DNA of 64,000 nt, taken from positions 2,852,001 to 2,916,000 of the forward strand of contig NC_057924.1 in assembly GCF_018873765.1 (NCBI RefSeq), written 5' to 3'. Within the stretch, counting starts at the first letter, position 1. Each line of letters starts with the position of its first letter. Both the position numbers and the translations under genes were made by a program. Below, in pieces: positions 34,511 through 45,235 of this stretch. The stretch is from Telopea speciosissima. Lineage: Eukaryota > Streptophyta > Magnoliopsida > Proteales > Proteaceae. Below the pieces are notes generated by a model, which did no database searches, was not told the origin of the DNA, and saw only the letters and a program-made list of their open reading frames with translations.

Positions 34511-36293
34511 TTACCTCTCCATAGGGCTAGAAGATGACGCCTCTTGCCTCGGTTCTCTCAGATACCTAAGTAATGTTTCAGCCTACAAGTCACACAGCCA
34601 AACTCGAAGTTCATTTCCAGACATGGAGGGAGAAAAGGGAAAGCACCGGTAGTTGGCTGTTACGAGTACACACCATAGAAATTTTCAATGCTCTAAAAAC
34701 CCAACCATGATTCATCTCATCCCTACCACTGTACAACAAGTGCATATGAAAGGGCATGTGCATTGTACAGTTTGCACTGATTACTGGTAGAGATGGGGCG
34801 AACCATGTTAGGCGTGTGAACCGTAAACCTTTCAACCATTACCATGCTTACGGTAGGTAGAAACCCTAACAGAGAACAATAGTAGTCGACAATGTCAATT
34901 ACGGTTTTAAGAAACTCTATATAATTCGTACCTTGTGCTTCGCCCGAGCGGTTCCTGACTGAGAGAAAGCGACCAACGGAGGGATTCCACCCTCTCTCAC
35001 CAGCAACCCTCTATTTCGTACATTGTCCGCACAGAGTTGCAGAAGCGTTAAAACAGAGAACTCCTTTCCTTTCGCCGATCCGTCTTCGATTGCTTCAACC
35101 AGAACAGGAATCCCACCTTCTTCGACAATAGCGGACCTGCCCTCTGGAATAGCGGCCAAGCTGCTCAAAACTACCATAGCCTTCTCCGCCAAGCCGCTCC
35201 CCTGCATTGAAACCATTACCACTAGCGGTTTCACGACTCCGGCGATTACGGCCCTCTCTTTGTTTTGCCTCACCGTACAGAGCTTGTAAAGTGTGGTGAG
35301 CGCGTCTTTCTTCCCCCGAGTAGACCCGTTCAGGAGTAGAGAAACCAAAGGTGGAATGGCTCCGCACGCACCGATTGAGATTTTGTTGTCGTCGATCAAC
35401 GCGAGACTAAGAAGAGCACAAGCAGCGTTCTGCTTTGACACCTCAGTGCCAGTTTTAAGAACGTAAATTAGAGGTTTTATAGCTCCGGCATCCGTGATTA
35501 GGGTTTTGTTGTCTTCGTGGAGAGACAGATTCAAGAGAGCTGTTACAGCATGCTCTTGCGCCCATGGATCACTGCAACCAAGGAGAGGAATCAAGGCGGG
35601 AATCGCACCGGATTCCCCAATGAGAGCTCGATTCTCAGATCTATTCTTAGCGAGAAGACGTAACTTCGCTGCGGCCGAGCTTTGGACAGAGATGGACGAT
35701 GACTGGAGACCTTCCACACATATCTCCACGGCTGTTTCCAGATTTTCCGGAGGAGCGTTGTCGAGGATCTCCGAGGAGAGGTTCTCGCGTTGGAGAAACC
35801 CTGACCTTGGCTCCAGTAGAGATTCCCTGTTAGATTCTGGTTCCAGATCTACAGCATCGTCAGGGTTGTAAACATGATCAGGTGAAGGAAGGCAAGCTAA
35901 CCTCTGCAACTCTCCAGAGATATCGCTACTGCAGGCAGAGAAATCGCTGAAAGCTTGAGAGAGGTCGAGGAGATCAGAATCAGGAACAGAGGGCTTAAGT
36001 GGCCTGTCACTCTCCACAGCGAGCTCTCTGAGTCTGAAATCGATCACTGATTCCGACAAGTACTCGGAGACGGAAGCGGAGGCGGAATTTCTGTCATCAG
36101 CAGCAGCAGCAGCAGTAGGAAAAGAGCAAGAACGGTCGTTCTCGAAGAGATTGGAACGAATCGTTCGCATGGATCGACCTGGAGTCCTCTGGACTTTAGA
36201 AGAAGTTGGAGAAGAGATGGTGGTAGAACTGTAGTGAATCTGCTTTGCCGAAGGAAGTTCATTGGAGCGAGAATCTCCTGCTACCGAAACCAT
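34511..36293 (-). CDS. ARM-repeat protein of the U-box 4-like group (no U-box)
   Basis: Armadillo-repeat scaffold protein. Two exons on the - strand: 36293-34932 (454 codons) and 34582-34511, joined through a GT-AG intron so that ...ARAKHK continues [19 protein letters not shown] and stops; 477 residues in all. Residues 1-180 are Ser/Pro-rich and of low complexity, with a five-Ala run. About 185-470 are ARM repeats with signatures such as [80 protein letters not shown] and [14 protein letters not shown]. These resemble the ARM half of PUB4-type E3 ligases, but no U-box is present, so ubiquitin-ligase activity is not expected. Without the second exon the protein would end in KVRII shortly past the donor; the spliced end fits the family. 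Confidence 0.9.
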
Positions 36294-36473
36294 GGCGGAA
36301 GGAGGCCGGTTCGTCCGACCGACCAGAGAGAGAGAATCGTTTCAAGAGGCGTACGTATCGAGACGAAGGAATGGAAGCATGGAGTGAAAGAAAGCTAAAA
36401 CCCTCCTATCTTCTCTTCTCTCCTCTCTGTTTGCTTCTGCTTTGTCAGCATTGTAATTTTAACTGATTACGGT

Positions 36474-36480
36474 CTTTATA
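36474..36480 (-). promoter_or_regulatory. Probable TATA box of the ARM-repeat gene
   Basis: TATAAAG on the - strand (in CCATATAAAGACC) about 180 bp upstream of the start codon at 36293. Motif and spacing only. Confidence 0.45.
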
Positions 36481-36489
36481 TGGTGAGAG

Positions 36490-37536
36490 AGAAGCAAAGG
36501 CTGCTCCAACAATGGCGATTCTCCTTCTGAAAAGACCGTTTACAGTGACCCTGTACTTTTGACCTTTCTTCTTTTATTCTTTTTTTTTGTGTAGTTGATG
36601 AAAAGTCTAGTGCTTTGCTCGTTGTCAGATCAGACGGTTTTGAGTGAGGATGATCAACTCAATTCCGGACCATCCACAGGTGAAAAATGAAATTCAAAAA
36701 AGGCTACAATATATTATAATACTAAATACGTGAAAGTTTTTTCTCTTTATCCTCTATCAGAGTCATAAAAAAGTGTCACATGAATGCTAACCAGCCTACG
36801 TTGTCGGACTCCAACGAGTGAAGTTCCACGCGCCCTCTGGCCAGAAGAGAGAGAGTACGTGAGACTCTCTCTCACACCAATAAAGTGGTGGCGTGCGTCA
36901 AGATGTATGGTAAAAAATTGATTCTGCTATAAAAAGAAATTGAAACATGTATGGATTGCCATTTTATAAATTGATTCTGCTATCCGGCAATACCAATGTT
37001 TCCTGTGCTCTTTTCTATAATCTATTCTCTCCTTACTATTTCAATAAAATCTGGTCTCTCAATTGGAACTGTGACTTCTCAAATCCAATCAAATTATGGA
37101 GAAGCAGCCCAGTGGCTCACATGAGCCACCACCCCTCTCCTCTCAAAGAAAATGAAAGAGAAGGGAAGAAGAAAATAAGCTCACAAAACAAAAGAGAACA
37201 AACACAACCCAAATCAAAACCAGGTTACACCACCAAATACTAATCTTCATCTTCATTCTGATAATCAGTATTTGCTTGTACAAACTCATTCAATCAAATA
37301 CACCAAACTGTCACTTCATTTATGAAATATCAAAAGCAATCATCACTGTCAAAAACAGAGAAAAAAAAAATGAGATTTTTTTCCTTAACAGTAGTAGAAG
37401 ATGATAAGCCATCAATTTATTCAGTTATGTTAATGAATAAATGGATTAGTAATGAATCTAAAAATCGAAGTATTACCAGTCCCAAAAGAGAATCTTCCAT
37501 GAAACAAAGAATTAACAAAAAAAGAATCAGTTGGAA
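36490..37536. other. Spacer between ARM gene and DUF868 relic
   Basis: Upstream flank of the ARM gene on the left and 3' flank of the DUF868 relic on the right. It has GA-rich patches near 36845-36875 and A-rich text at 37140-37560. I see no gene; open frames here have no family features. Confidence 0.5.
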
Positions 37537-38390
37537 TCAGACCCTTCTTTTCTTCCAAGCATAAACCAGCACCGAAAACCTAGATGGACTTTGCAACTCG
37601 CTCTCCTCTATACTGGCCCATTCCAACACAGAAGAACCGCAACCAGACGAAGTTGAAGACATCGAAGATGACGACGAGCTCCCCGTCTTCAATAGACTCT
37701 TCTTCATCTTCTTCCACTCGAACCCATTCATCAAAAACCCACACAACAATTGTTGCTGTTCCGGCAACATTATCATCTCATCCTCCAATTCGTCCATTTT
37801 CTCGAACCTGAACATGAACACGGCATGCCCATTCTCAGCACCATTGAACATCCAGTTGTAAACGTCCCAAGACGCCTGAATAGGGACCCCATCCACTTCA
37901 ATCCTCTCATTTCCTCTGAACTTCCACTTTAATCATTTCACCTACGAAACCCTCTTCCTATCGAAGCTGAAACAAAGTCTGGGTTCATCCCTTGAATCCA
38001 CTCACTCTGCAATCAATGCAGATATCTCTGGTCTTACCCCCAAATCTCGCTTTTGTAGTGTAATACTTGTTTCCCACAACATGCTCTCTCCTCATAATCA
38101 AAACCTGGGATCTCGCAGGCTTTGTTGCTCTGGTTCTGCTGTAAGCTTCGTTGCAGGAGTCACCCACAACAAGAGTCATCTCGTCGTCGATGACAACAGC
38201 GACATAGAATCTAGACTGGGGTTCTTCTGGGCCTGAATTAAATTTGATTTTGGTGAGATCCCAAAAGATTTCAACCTTCCTTGTTGGGCTACTGAGATTG
38301 AATCTCTTAGAACCAAGTCTACGCCAGAACAGAAAGGGCTTGATGTAGAGGGTTGGCGGTGTTCTTCGTTTGAGAGATGGAGAGGGTAAA
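37537..38390 (-). pseudogene. Broken DUF868-family gene
   Basis: DUF868 proteins are plant-specific, usually intronless, about 300 residues, of unknown role. Reading - from 38350: IKPFLFWRRLGSKRFNL, RKVEIFWDLTKIKFNSGPE, RFYVAVVIDDEMTLVVGD, RREHVVGNKYYTTKARFGGK and DCRV, then the frame shifts by one base near 37990. It resumes as EPRLCFSFDRKR, WKFRGNERIEVDG, VPIQASWDVYNW, GHAVFMFRFEK and a Ser-run, ending VLEWASIEES and VLVYAWKKRR at the stop. Between RKRV and WKFRG two sense codons (family Gln and Arg) are now TAG and TGA, both explicable as C-to-T changes. The first 60-80 family residues, including the ATTC motif region and a start codon, are not found upstream. So it is 5'-truncated, shifted and stopped. 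An alternative is assembly error at the shift, but that would not explain the stops. Confidence 0.82.
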
Positions 38391-38399
38391 GCCGTTTTA

Positions 38400-39326
38400 G
38401 ATTTTGTTATGTTTTGAGGGAAAATTCCAAAAAATGCCCTCTAACTTAAGTCGTCCTTATATCACCCGGTCCGTTTCAAAGAATCCCGGTCCGTTTCAAA
38501 GAATCACAGAAACGGACCGGACAAACCATACATAATTTGATTCAATTCTGGCCCCAGAATCAGAAAAAATGCCAGAATCCATTTTTTGGAAGGTTACCAT
38601 ATATACCCTTAGAATGACCCTTCTTATTGCCTAATTGACTCCTCTTGTCTTCCAAGTTTGAAGAGGGACCATTGCAATTGCTTTTATTGTTGCCGATGAT
38701 GGTAGAGCCAATGAAGCTATGAGAGCATAGATTCTATATTAGTCACAACCCTATTCATCTCCTTCCTCACCATTAATGTCACAATAGCGTATTTGGGCAG
38801 AGAAACGTTGAGGTTATGGTAACTTGTTTCCTTTAGGGATCCCATCCACACTATAGTGTCTCGACAACAGTATATTGTAGTGAAGGAACCCAAATGCCTT
38901 TCATCACCACAATTTGAGGTTGTATCGACCATAGTATATTCTAGTGAAGAAACCCAGATGCCTTCCATCACCACAATTTGAGTTGTTGTAACTTGTAAGT
39001 TGTTGTCTTTAGGGATCGGTCGATACCTGTATACAGATCACGGGTTATAAAAAATGGTATTGAGATGGATAGCAGTCATATTGAGATGAATCGGATAGTT
39101 TTCCTCTCAATTTTGATTAAAAAAATTGAAGGCAAAACCATCCGATATCAATTGGATTGGCCGATATGCTTCATTCGACACCATTTATTAAAATCATGGT
39201 CTCAAAGATAATTTAAATGGCCTTTAGGGGTTGCCTTGGTCTTGTATTGGTTAAGCACGGACAGGTTGGTTTAAAAGAAAATTTTGTCCGTGACAATTCT
39301 CTCAATACTATATAGAGTTGACGATA
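38400..39326. repeat. Repeat-bearing spacer before the LINE
   Basis: Holds a direct repeat of CCCGGTCCGTTTCAAAGAAT with an inverted GAAACGGACCGG at 38460-38520, a 64-bp tandem duplication at about 38868-38998 (units with GTATATT, TAGTGAAG, AACCCA, ATGCCTT and CATCACCACAATTTGAG), and a CGATAT-type repeat at about 39005-39205. No gene seen. Confidence 0.7.
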
Positions 39327-42300
39327 TTACAGACCTGTAGGAAGGTCTTCCAAAGGTAGAATAAAGAGGTTTTCGGAAACATTCACTCAACTATTATGAA
39401 GCTTCAAGAGGAGCTCGTGATACTGCAAGGAGGACCAATCACGGTTGAGACATAGAGGAAGGAACTTGAGATTTCTAGCCAGCTAAATGAAGCATTGGAG
39501 AGGGAGGAGGAGATGTGGAAGCAAAAGAGCAGAATATCGTGGCTGAATGAAGGAGACCTCAACACCAAATTCTTTCACATGTCTACAATTCAGAGGAGGA
39601 GTTATAACAGAATCCTACGACTGAAACTTGCTGATGGCACTTGGACACAGTCGGAAGAGCAGGTGTACAAGGAGATGGAAGCCTATTACACCAACATATA
39701 CACTTCAGAAGGCATCGAACTGGACTTGCTACATATCATCCCTGACTCCATCGTCCCTTCGGTTTCTGCCGAGATGAATGAGAACCTTTGTGCAATCCCC
39801 ACTAAGGCAGAGATGCGATCAGCCCTTTTTGCGATGGCTCCTCTCAAGGCGCCGGGCCCTAATGGTATACCCCCTGCTTTTTTCCAAAAGTTTTGGGACT
39901 TTACACATGAGGATCTGTTCTCCATTGTCAATACTTTTTTTGTGTCTGGTAGTTTACCAGCACATTGTAATGAGACTTTGCTTTGTCTAGTTCCAAAGTG
40001 TTCTAACCCTAAAAGTGCAGACCAGTACCGACCTATTAGTCTATGCTCTGTCGCTGTCAAGGTGATTACCAAAATCATGGTGAACAGGTTGAAGGGGGTG
40101 CTTGAAACTTTGATCTCACCGGCTCAGTCTGCTTTCATCCCTCAAAGATCGACCTCGGATAACATATACACGGCCCATGAGCTCTTCAACTATATAAATC
40201 ACAAGAAGAAAGGCAAGCAAAGGCTACTAGCTCTCAAGCTAGACATGAAGAAGGCATATGACAGGGTGGAATGGGAGTTTGTGGATAAGCTACTCCACCG
40301 ATTTGGCTTCTCCACTCGTTGGGTCAACATGGTGCTCTCCTGCCTCCGGTCCGTTACTTATAAACTCCTGATTAATGATGCGATGCGGGGTACGATGATT
40401 CCATCACGGGGCATTCGGTAGGGCGATCCTTTATCACCTGCATTGTTTATTCTATGCTCACAGACGCTGAGTAACGTGGTTGCTAAGGCTGGAAATGAAG
40501 GCCTCCTTAAAGGGATATCGGTACGGAATAGATCAGAGGCGGTTACTCATCTCCTCTTTACTGATGATTGCATGTTATTCTCAGAGATGAAACTTGCAAG
40601 AGTGTGCCATCTTTGCGAGTGCTTGGAGATCTACTGCAAAGCTAGTGGCCAGGTTGTTAACCTGCAGAAGTCCTCCTTGTCGTTCAGCCCAAATGCTCCA
40701 CCCAAATTCCGTCGCTGGTTCTCCCGGGTACTAAAAGTCAAGTACAGGAATGGTCCCAATAAGTACCTGGGTTTACCAACAGCCTTTGGGACATCTAAAG
40801 TCAAATTATTTCAGGAGATATCTGATAGGGCAGGAAAGAAATTTGAAGGTTGGAAGCATCATTTACTCTCCTATGCAGGGAAAGAAATTATGTTGAAGTC
40901 AGTGGCGTTCTCCCTCTCTAATTATGCTGCTTCCCACTTTAAATTACCGACCTCGCACCACACCAAAATTAAGAAGGTGGCTGCAAATTTCTATTGGGGT
41001 GATGGGTCGGATAAGAAGAAGATTCACTGGATTTCTGGGCCACGTCTGTGCCGTTCGAAGGAGCGAGGAGGTTTGGGGCTAAGAGATCTAGAGTTGCATA
41101 ATAATGCCCTCCTAGCTAAGGTTGCTTGGAGACTGTGGAGAGAACCAGATTCCTCTTGGGCTCGATTTATGAAGAGTATCTATTTCCCTAAATGTGATTT
41201 TATGGAGGCTGTGTTGGGATCTAATCCCTCTTGGGCATGGAGGAGTATCCTGGCTGGGTGCCAAGTCGGGAGAAAAGATCAATATTTGGGATGATAATTG
41301 GATCCCACAAGCACCTTGGTTCAAACCTGTAAGTATCGTGGTCCTCGCGACTTTTACGAGGCCTCCGTAGCCTTCGGTGGGATGCAGGCATATTATTGCT
41401 AGGTAATATTGTTAATATTCAAGAGTGATACCAGGGGATCGGGATCATGCATAAGGCACTATAGCAATGTGAAGTCGCCACCTAGGGTTAGGGCCTAGGA
41501 CCCATCAAGTGTAACCCTATCCATTGTGAAGGGAATTGGGCTACTTGACTCCATATGGTCTGACCAGAGGTTCGGGTAAGGGGTCAGGTTACGAGTATGG
41601 GAAGATATTAGGCACCCACCTCGCCCCGGCCGAAACAGGTCTCTCTGTACTAGAGGCTACATAAGGACAAATGTTCTCTCTCTTTTATTACGGGGATGGG
41701 GGATATTACGAACTACATTCGGTCGTTATAAATTGAATTAGAATATAATAAACTACATTATGTACATGAAAAAAACATATACTAAAATGATGGAATACGA
41801 AAGGACTACATTGAAACAGTAAGAATGCAGTAATTATACCTGTACGGTTGTATTCCCTTGGCTCAGGGGAGATGGACGAATAGACTGACGCCGATTCCTT
41901 CTGGGCAGAGCAACAACACTTTTCAAGTGATTTGGTAAGGAGCAAACAGACAGAATAACGTCTGTAATAAAGGGGTTTTGACTGCTTGCCGTACACTGAC
42001 GGGATAACAATGCCTAGGAGCGGGAATGCTCTATACTCGGAGAGATAATCAAAGGATCTATCCGCGCCGAGGAACCTTCACTCACTCACTTACTTCGTAG
42101 GAGAAAGGGATGAAAAAGGGTGAAAAGGAAGGTCAGAAACATGCATGGAGGGTCTCCAACCATAAAAAACCATGAGAAATGGGGGAAGGGGACCCTCCTA
42201 TTTATAGGGAGGGGGGCCCTCTCCCTTGGGCCGGATAAGTCCTCCACGGCGCCGTGGGTGACGTCAGCAGGCTGATGTCACACCCCCTCATGGTGCAGTG

Positions 42301-43875
42301 AAAAACATACATAGATGTCGTGATGGGCCCCCACGGTGCCGTGGAAAAAGTCCATGGCGTCGTGGGAGTGCAATACCACTTTTTCTTTGTTTTTGGGCCT
42401 GAAATGGGCTATTTTGGGTTCAGAATGGTTTTGGGCTTATGGGTCAGGTATTTTGGGTCCAGAAAGAGGGAAAGTGCGTCGTCCATCGCCCATGTCCCGT
42501 TGTCATCATCGCCAAACAGGGGGTGACAAAAATCAGTGTCTACAAAACCCCCAGTTTCCACTTCTTGAAGAATGCCCGTTGACCCGAGTCTGTGAGTTGA
42601 TAGACCAGGACAATCGTTGTTGGAAGGAGGTATTGGTGGACCGTTTCTTTCATCCCAAAGACAAAGCAGCAATCTACCAGATCCAACTAGGCTTCTTCAA
42701 TTGTGTTGACCAACAGGTTTGGGGTGGCGCTAGGAAGGGAGGTTTCTCAATGAAAAGCGGCTACCACCTCCTTTGTAACCTGAAACAGGAGCAAGAGATG
42801 AATGCTGCAACTTCATCAAGGATCCACTCATGGGATGAAGTCCCTACTGAAGTTTGGAAGATGATATGGCAATGCGATACCCTTCCCAAGATCAGAAATT
42901 TTATCTGGCAAGTTTGCGCTGATGGGGTTGCTACAGCTGCGGCTCTGAGCCAACGACAGGTTCAAGTGGAAACTCTTTGTCAAAGGTGTGGTCTGGGGAT
43001 TGAAACGAGCGCCCATATTCTGTTCACATGCCCGTTTGCAAAGCAGGTTTGGTTCGGCAGTTCCCTCTCGCTCAGGGTACCGGAGGAGGAGGGTGTCAAG
43101 GTGCACAACTGGGTGGGAGATTGGTCGCACTTTGCTGTACATGGCAAGCAGGTTGCCAAGGAGATCATGACAAGGTGTTCCTTCATCCTCTGGTACTTAT
43201 GGATTGCCCGTAATGATTTACTGTTTGCAAGGAAAGTGTGGTACCCAAGAGAGGTTATTCTTACAGCGGAGAGGGCCTGTGTGGAGTTCCTGGAGTCATC
43301 CAAAGTTTCATCCTCGAAGGAGCCTGCAGTTAGGCCATCGGCTAGCCGAGTCTGGTCTCCTCCTCAAGCTGGATATTACAAACTCAATTGTGATGCTTCT
43401 CTCTATCAGGAGGGAAACCGTAGTGGGGTGGGGTATATCATACGTGACCACATGGGCAAATGCCAAATTGCAGTCTCGGACCCCCTCAAATTCACAAACG
43501 TGTTGGTTGGTGAATCGCTGGCAGTGAAGCAAGGCTTATAGGAGGCGATTTTCGAAGGGGCCTTGAAACTCAGGGTAGAGAGTGATTGCCAAGACCTGGT
43601 TACGGCCCTGATGCACCCAGAGAAGGAACCTGCGCTAAGTATTTGGCCAATCGTGGAAGATATTAGGCATCTTGTATCGTACTTTGATGACTGTCAGTTC
43701 CAGTATATTTCAAGGGTGGCTAATGTTGTTGCAGACACCCTTGCAAGGAGGGCCTAATCCATTACGGAGAATTGTTTGGCCCAATTTTGATCCCTACCTA
43801 GCTACCCCGTTTATGATAGACGGTAGGAGCGTAATCCGTATTTCTCAATAAATTTACTCCTTACCTAAAAAACAA
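39327..43875 (+). mobile_element. L1-like LINE, 5'-truncated, with nested solo LTR
   Basis: Non-LTR retrotransposon of the plant L1 type. From about 39360 the linker reads NKEVFGNIHS and SRISWLNEGDLNTKFFH, then reverse transcriptase: PLKAPGPNGIPPAFFQKFW, YRPISLCSVAVKVITKI, SAFIPQRSTSDNI, LDMKKAYDRVEW, GIR-stop-GDPLSP and LLFTDD (the catalytic box is F-T-D-D instead of the usual F-A-D-D). A zinc-knuckle region (PKIRNFIWQVCADG, LCQRCGLGIETSAHILFTC) and RNase H (YYKLNCDASLYQEG, RVESDCQDLVTA, SRVANVVADTLARRA) follow. The endonuclease is missing. TAG at 40419-40421 replaces the Gln of RQGDP, and the RNase H frame has another stop after VKQGL, so it is dead. A 3' tail AATAAA...CTAAAAAACAA and GACGATA on both sides (39320-39326, 43876-43882) are consistent with a short target duplication. 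The 41328-42544 LTR interrupts it. Confidence 0.9.
41328..42544 (-). mobile_element. Solo LTR (LTR-retrotransposon fossil) nested in the LINE
   Basis: 1,217 bp bounded by TGTAAGTATCG and CAGTGTCTACA (TG...CA ends). It is flanked by the 5-bp duplication AAACC (41323-41327 and 42545-42549). On the - strand it reads TGTAGACACTGATTTTTGTC at its start and contains CCCTATAAATAGGAGG, a promoter-like box. There is no coding part or primer-binding site, so it is a solo LTR left by recombination. LINE text continues on both sides. The family (copia or gypsy) is not certain. The intact flanking duplication suggests it is younger than the LINE. Confidence 0.9.
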
Positions 43876-44593
43876 GACGATAGAAGGTAAACTTGCGGCC
43901 GTGGAGCGCGTGTGAAATGGAAGCGTGTTTGAATAGAGTTTTATTATTATTATTTTTTTTTCTGAATCATGTGAATTGGTCCAAGAATTACAGCTGGATA
44001 GCTGGTGGTGGTTGATGCTTTGGTTCAACCAAAACATAACCTCCAAATGGCGACAAAACCACGTGACGGAGATTTTTTATTTAAAAAATACATTTAGATA
44101 CCCTTAAACTCCCTGGGATGGTGGGACCTCTGACACTTTCTGACCACCGTACAGCGCAGTTGTGTTGGTGGTATATCACAGTCTCAGAGGAGACCAGAGA
44201 TTTGAGCACGTGTTGAGTTTGGGGTGGTCTTCGTCCACGTCAGCTCAATCGTGCGACGCTATTGACCCCTTTGCCTTGCTTTATTTACTCTCCACTGGCC
44301 CTACCTTTCAATGTTTGTAACTTTACCTAATCTTTACCCCAAAAAATATGATAAAAAAAGTAGAAAATTTTCATGTACGGCAATTCTACCTAATCACGGG
44401 ACCACAAGATAGCTGATGCACCAACCACGTAGAACTTATGTAGCCATGTAAAATGGCTTTTTTGCTCTTTTTGCCATTAGATCGTACCTAGACTCCATTG
44501 CATCAAAAAAAAAAATTGTACCTAGACTCCTATTCCTACAGAGTGGATGAAAGCATTCACTTCACGTACCATTATCCTCTTTTGTAACTATAC

Positions 44594-44704
44594 GATGTAA
44601 TACTCTATTGTGCGGTATAACAGAGGTCATGTGGTACAGCAGGTCTCACATGATGTACATAACCTCTATAGTCACCACACGATACAGTACTGCACTGTAC
44701 AATA
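44594..44704. repeat. Imperfect hairpin repeat
   Basis: GTAATACTCTATTGTGCGGT, ATAACAGAGGTCATGT on the left pairs with the inverse of ACATAACCTCTATAGTCACC, ACACGATACAGTACTGC on the right. It looks like a small degenerate foldback element. Confidence 0.5.
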
Positions 44705-45171
44705 ATTGCATAAGATAAAAATATTTCACGAGACAAGGTATGGTAAATTTATTCATTTTTTTTAATAGAAGACAAGGTATGGTAAATGGGTGATTAACAG
44801 CTGGGGTGTTAAACGGTTTAACGGTATTAAAGGAGACGTGTTTTTGGTTCAAAGTCTTAAAGGAGACTCAGTAAAGAATTATAAAATGACTTGTTTTTTT
44901 TTTACAATTTTTTCTTAAACGGGTTTCTGGTTTTGAACTCTTGTACTTTATTACATTTTTACATATTTGTTCTGAATTCTCAGTGTACTTTTCAAAATGA
45001 GGAGATTTGGTATAAGTATAATCGGTTTAATGTTTTGTAAATGGTTCAATTTATACTTCTAAACGGCTTAAAATTGAACTGAGCCGTTTATTAAACAGTT
45101 GTATTAATTCAAATCAAAATCGAATCATTTATTAATTAATTTGACGATTCTAGTTTAAATGGTTTGATCCG

Positions 45172-45173
<2 letters not shown>

Positions 45174-45232
<59 letters not shown>
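45174..45232. repeat. (TA)n(GA)n compound microsatellite
   Basis: About 15 TA units run into about 14 GA units, followed by GATTCTCTGAGCAAG, the terminus of the small element family seen at 26240. Confidence 0.9.

Positions 45233-45235
<3 letters not shown>

Noticed and set aside
42409-42672. Minus-strand frame spanning the solo LTR and LINE border
   Set aside because: It crosses an insertion boundary and overlaps LINE coding sequence on the other strand.
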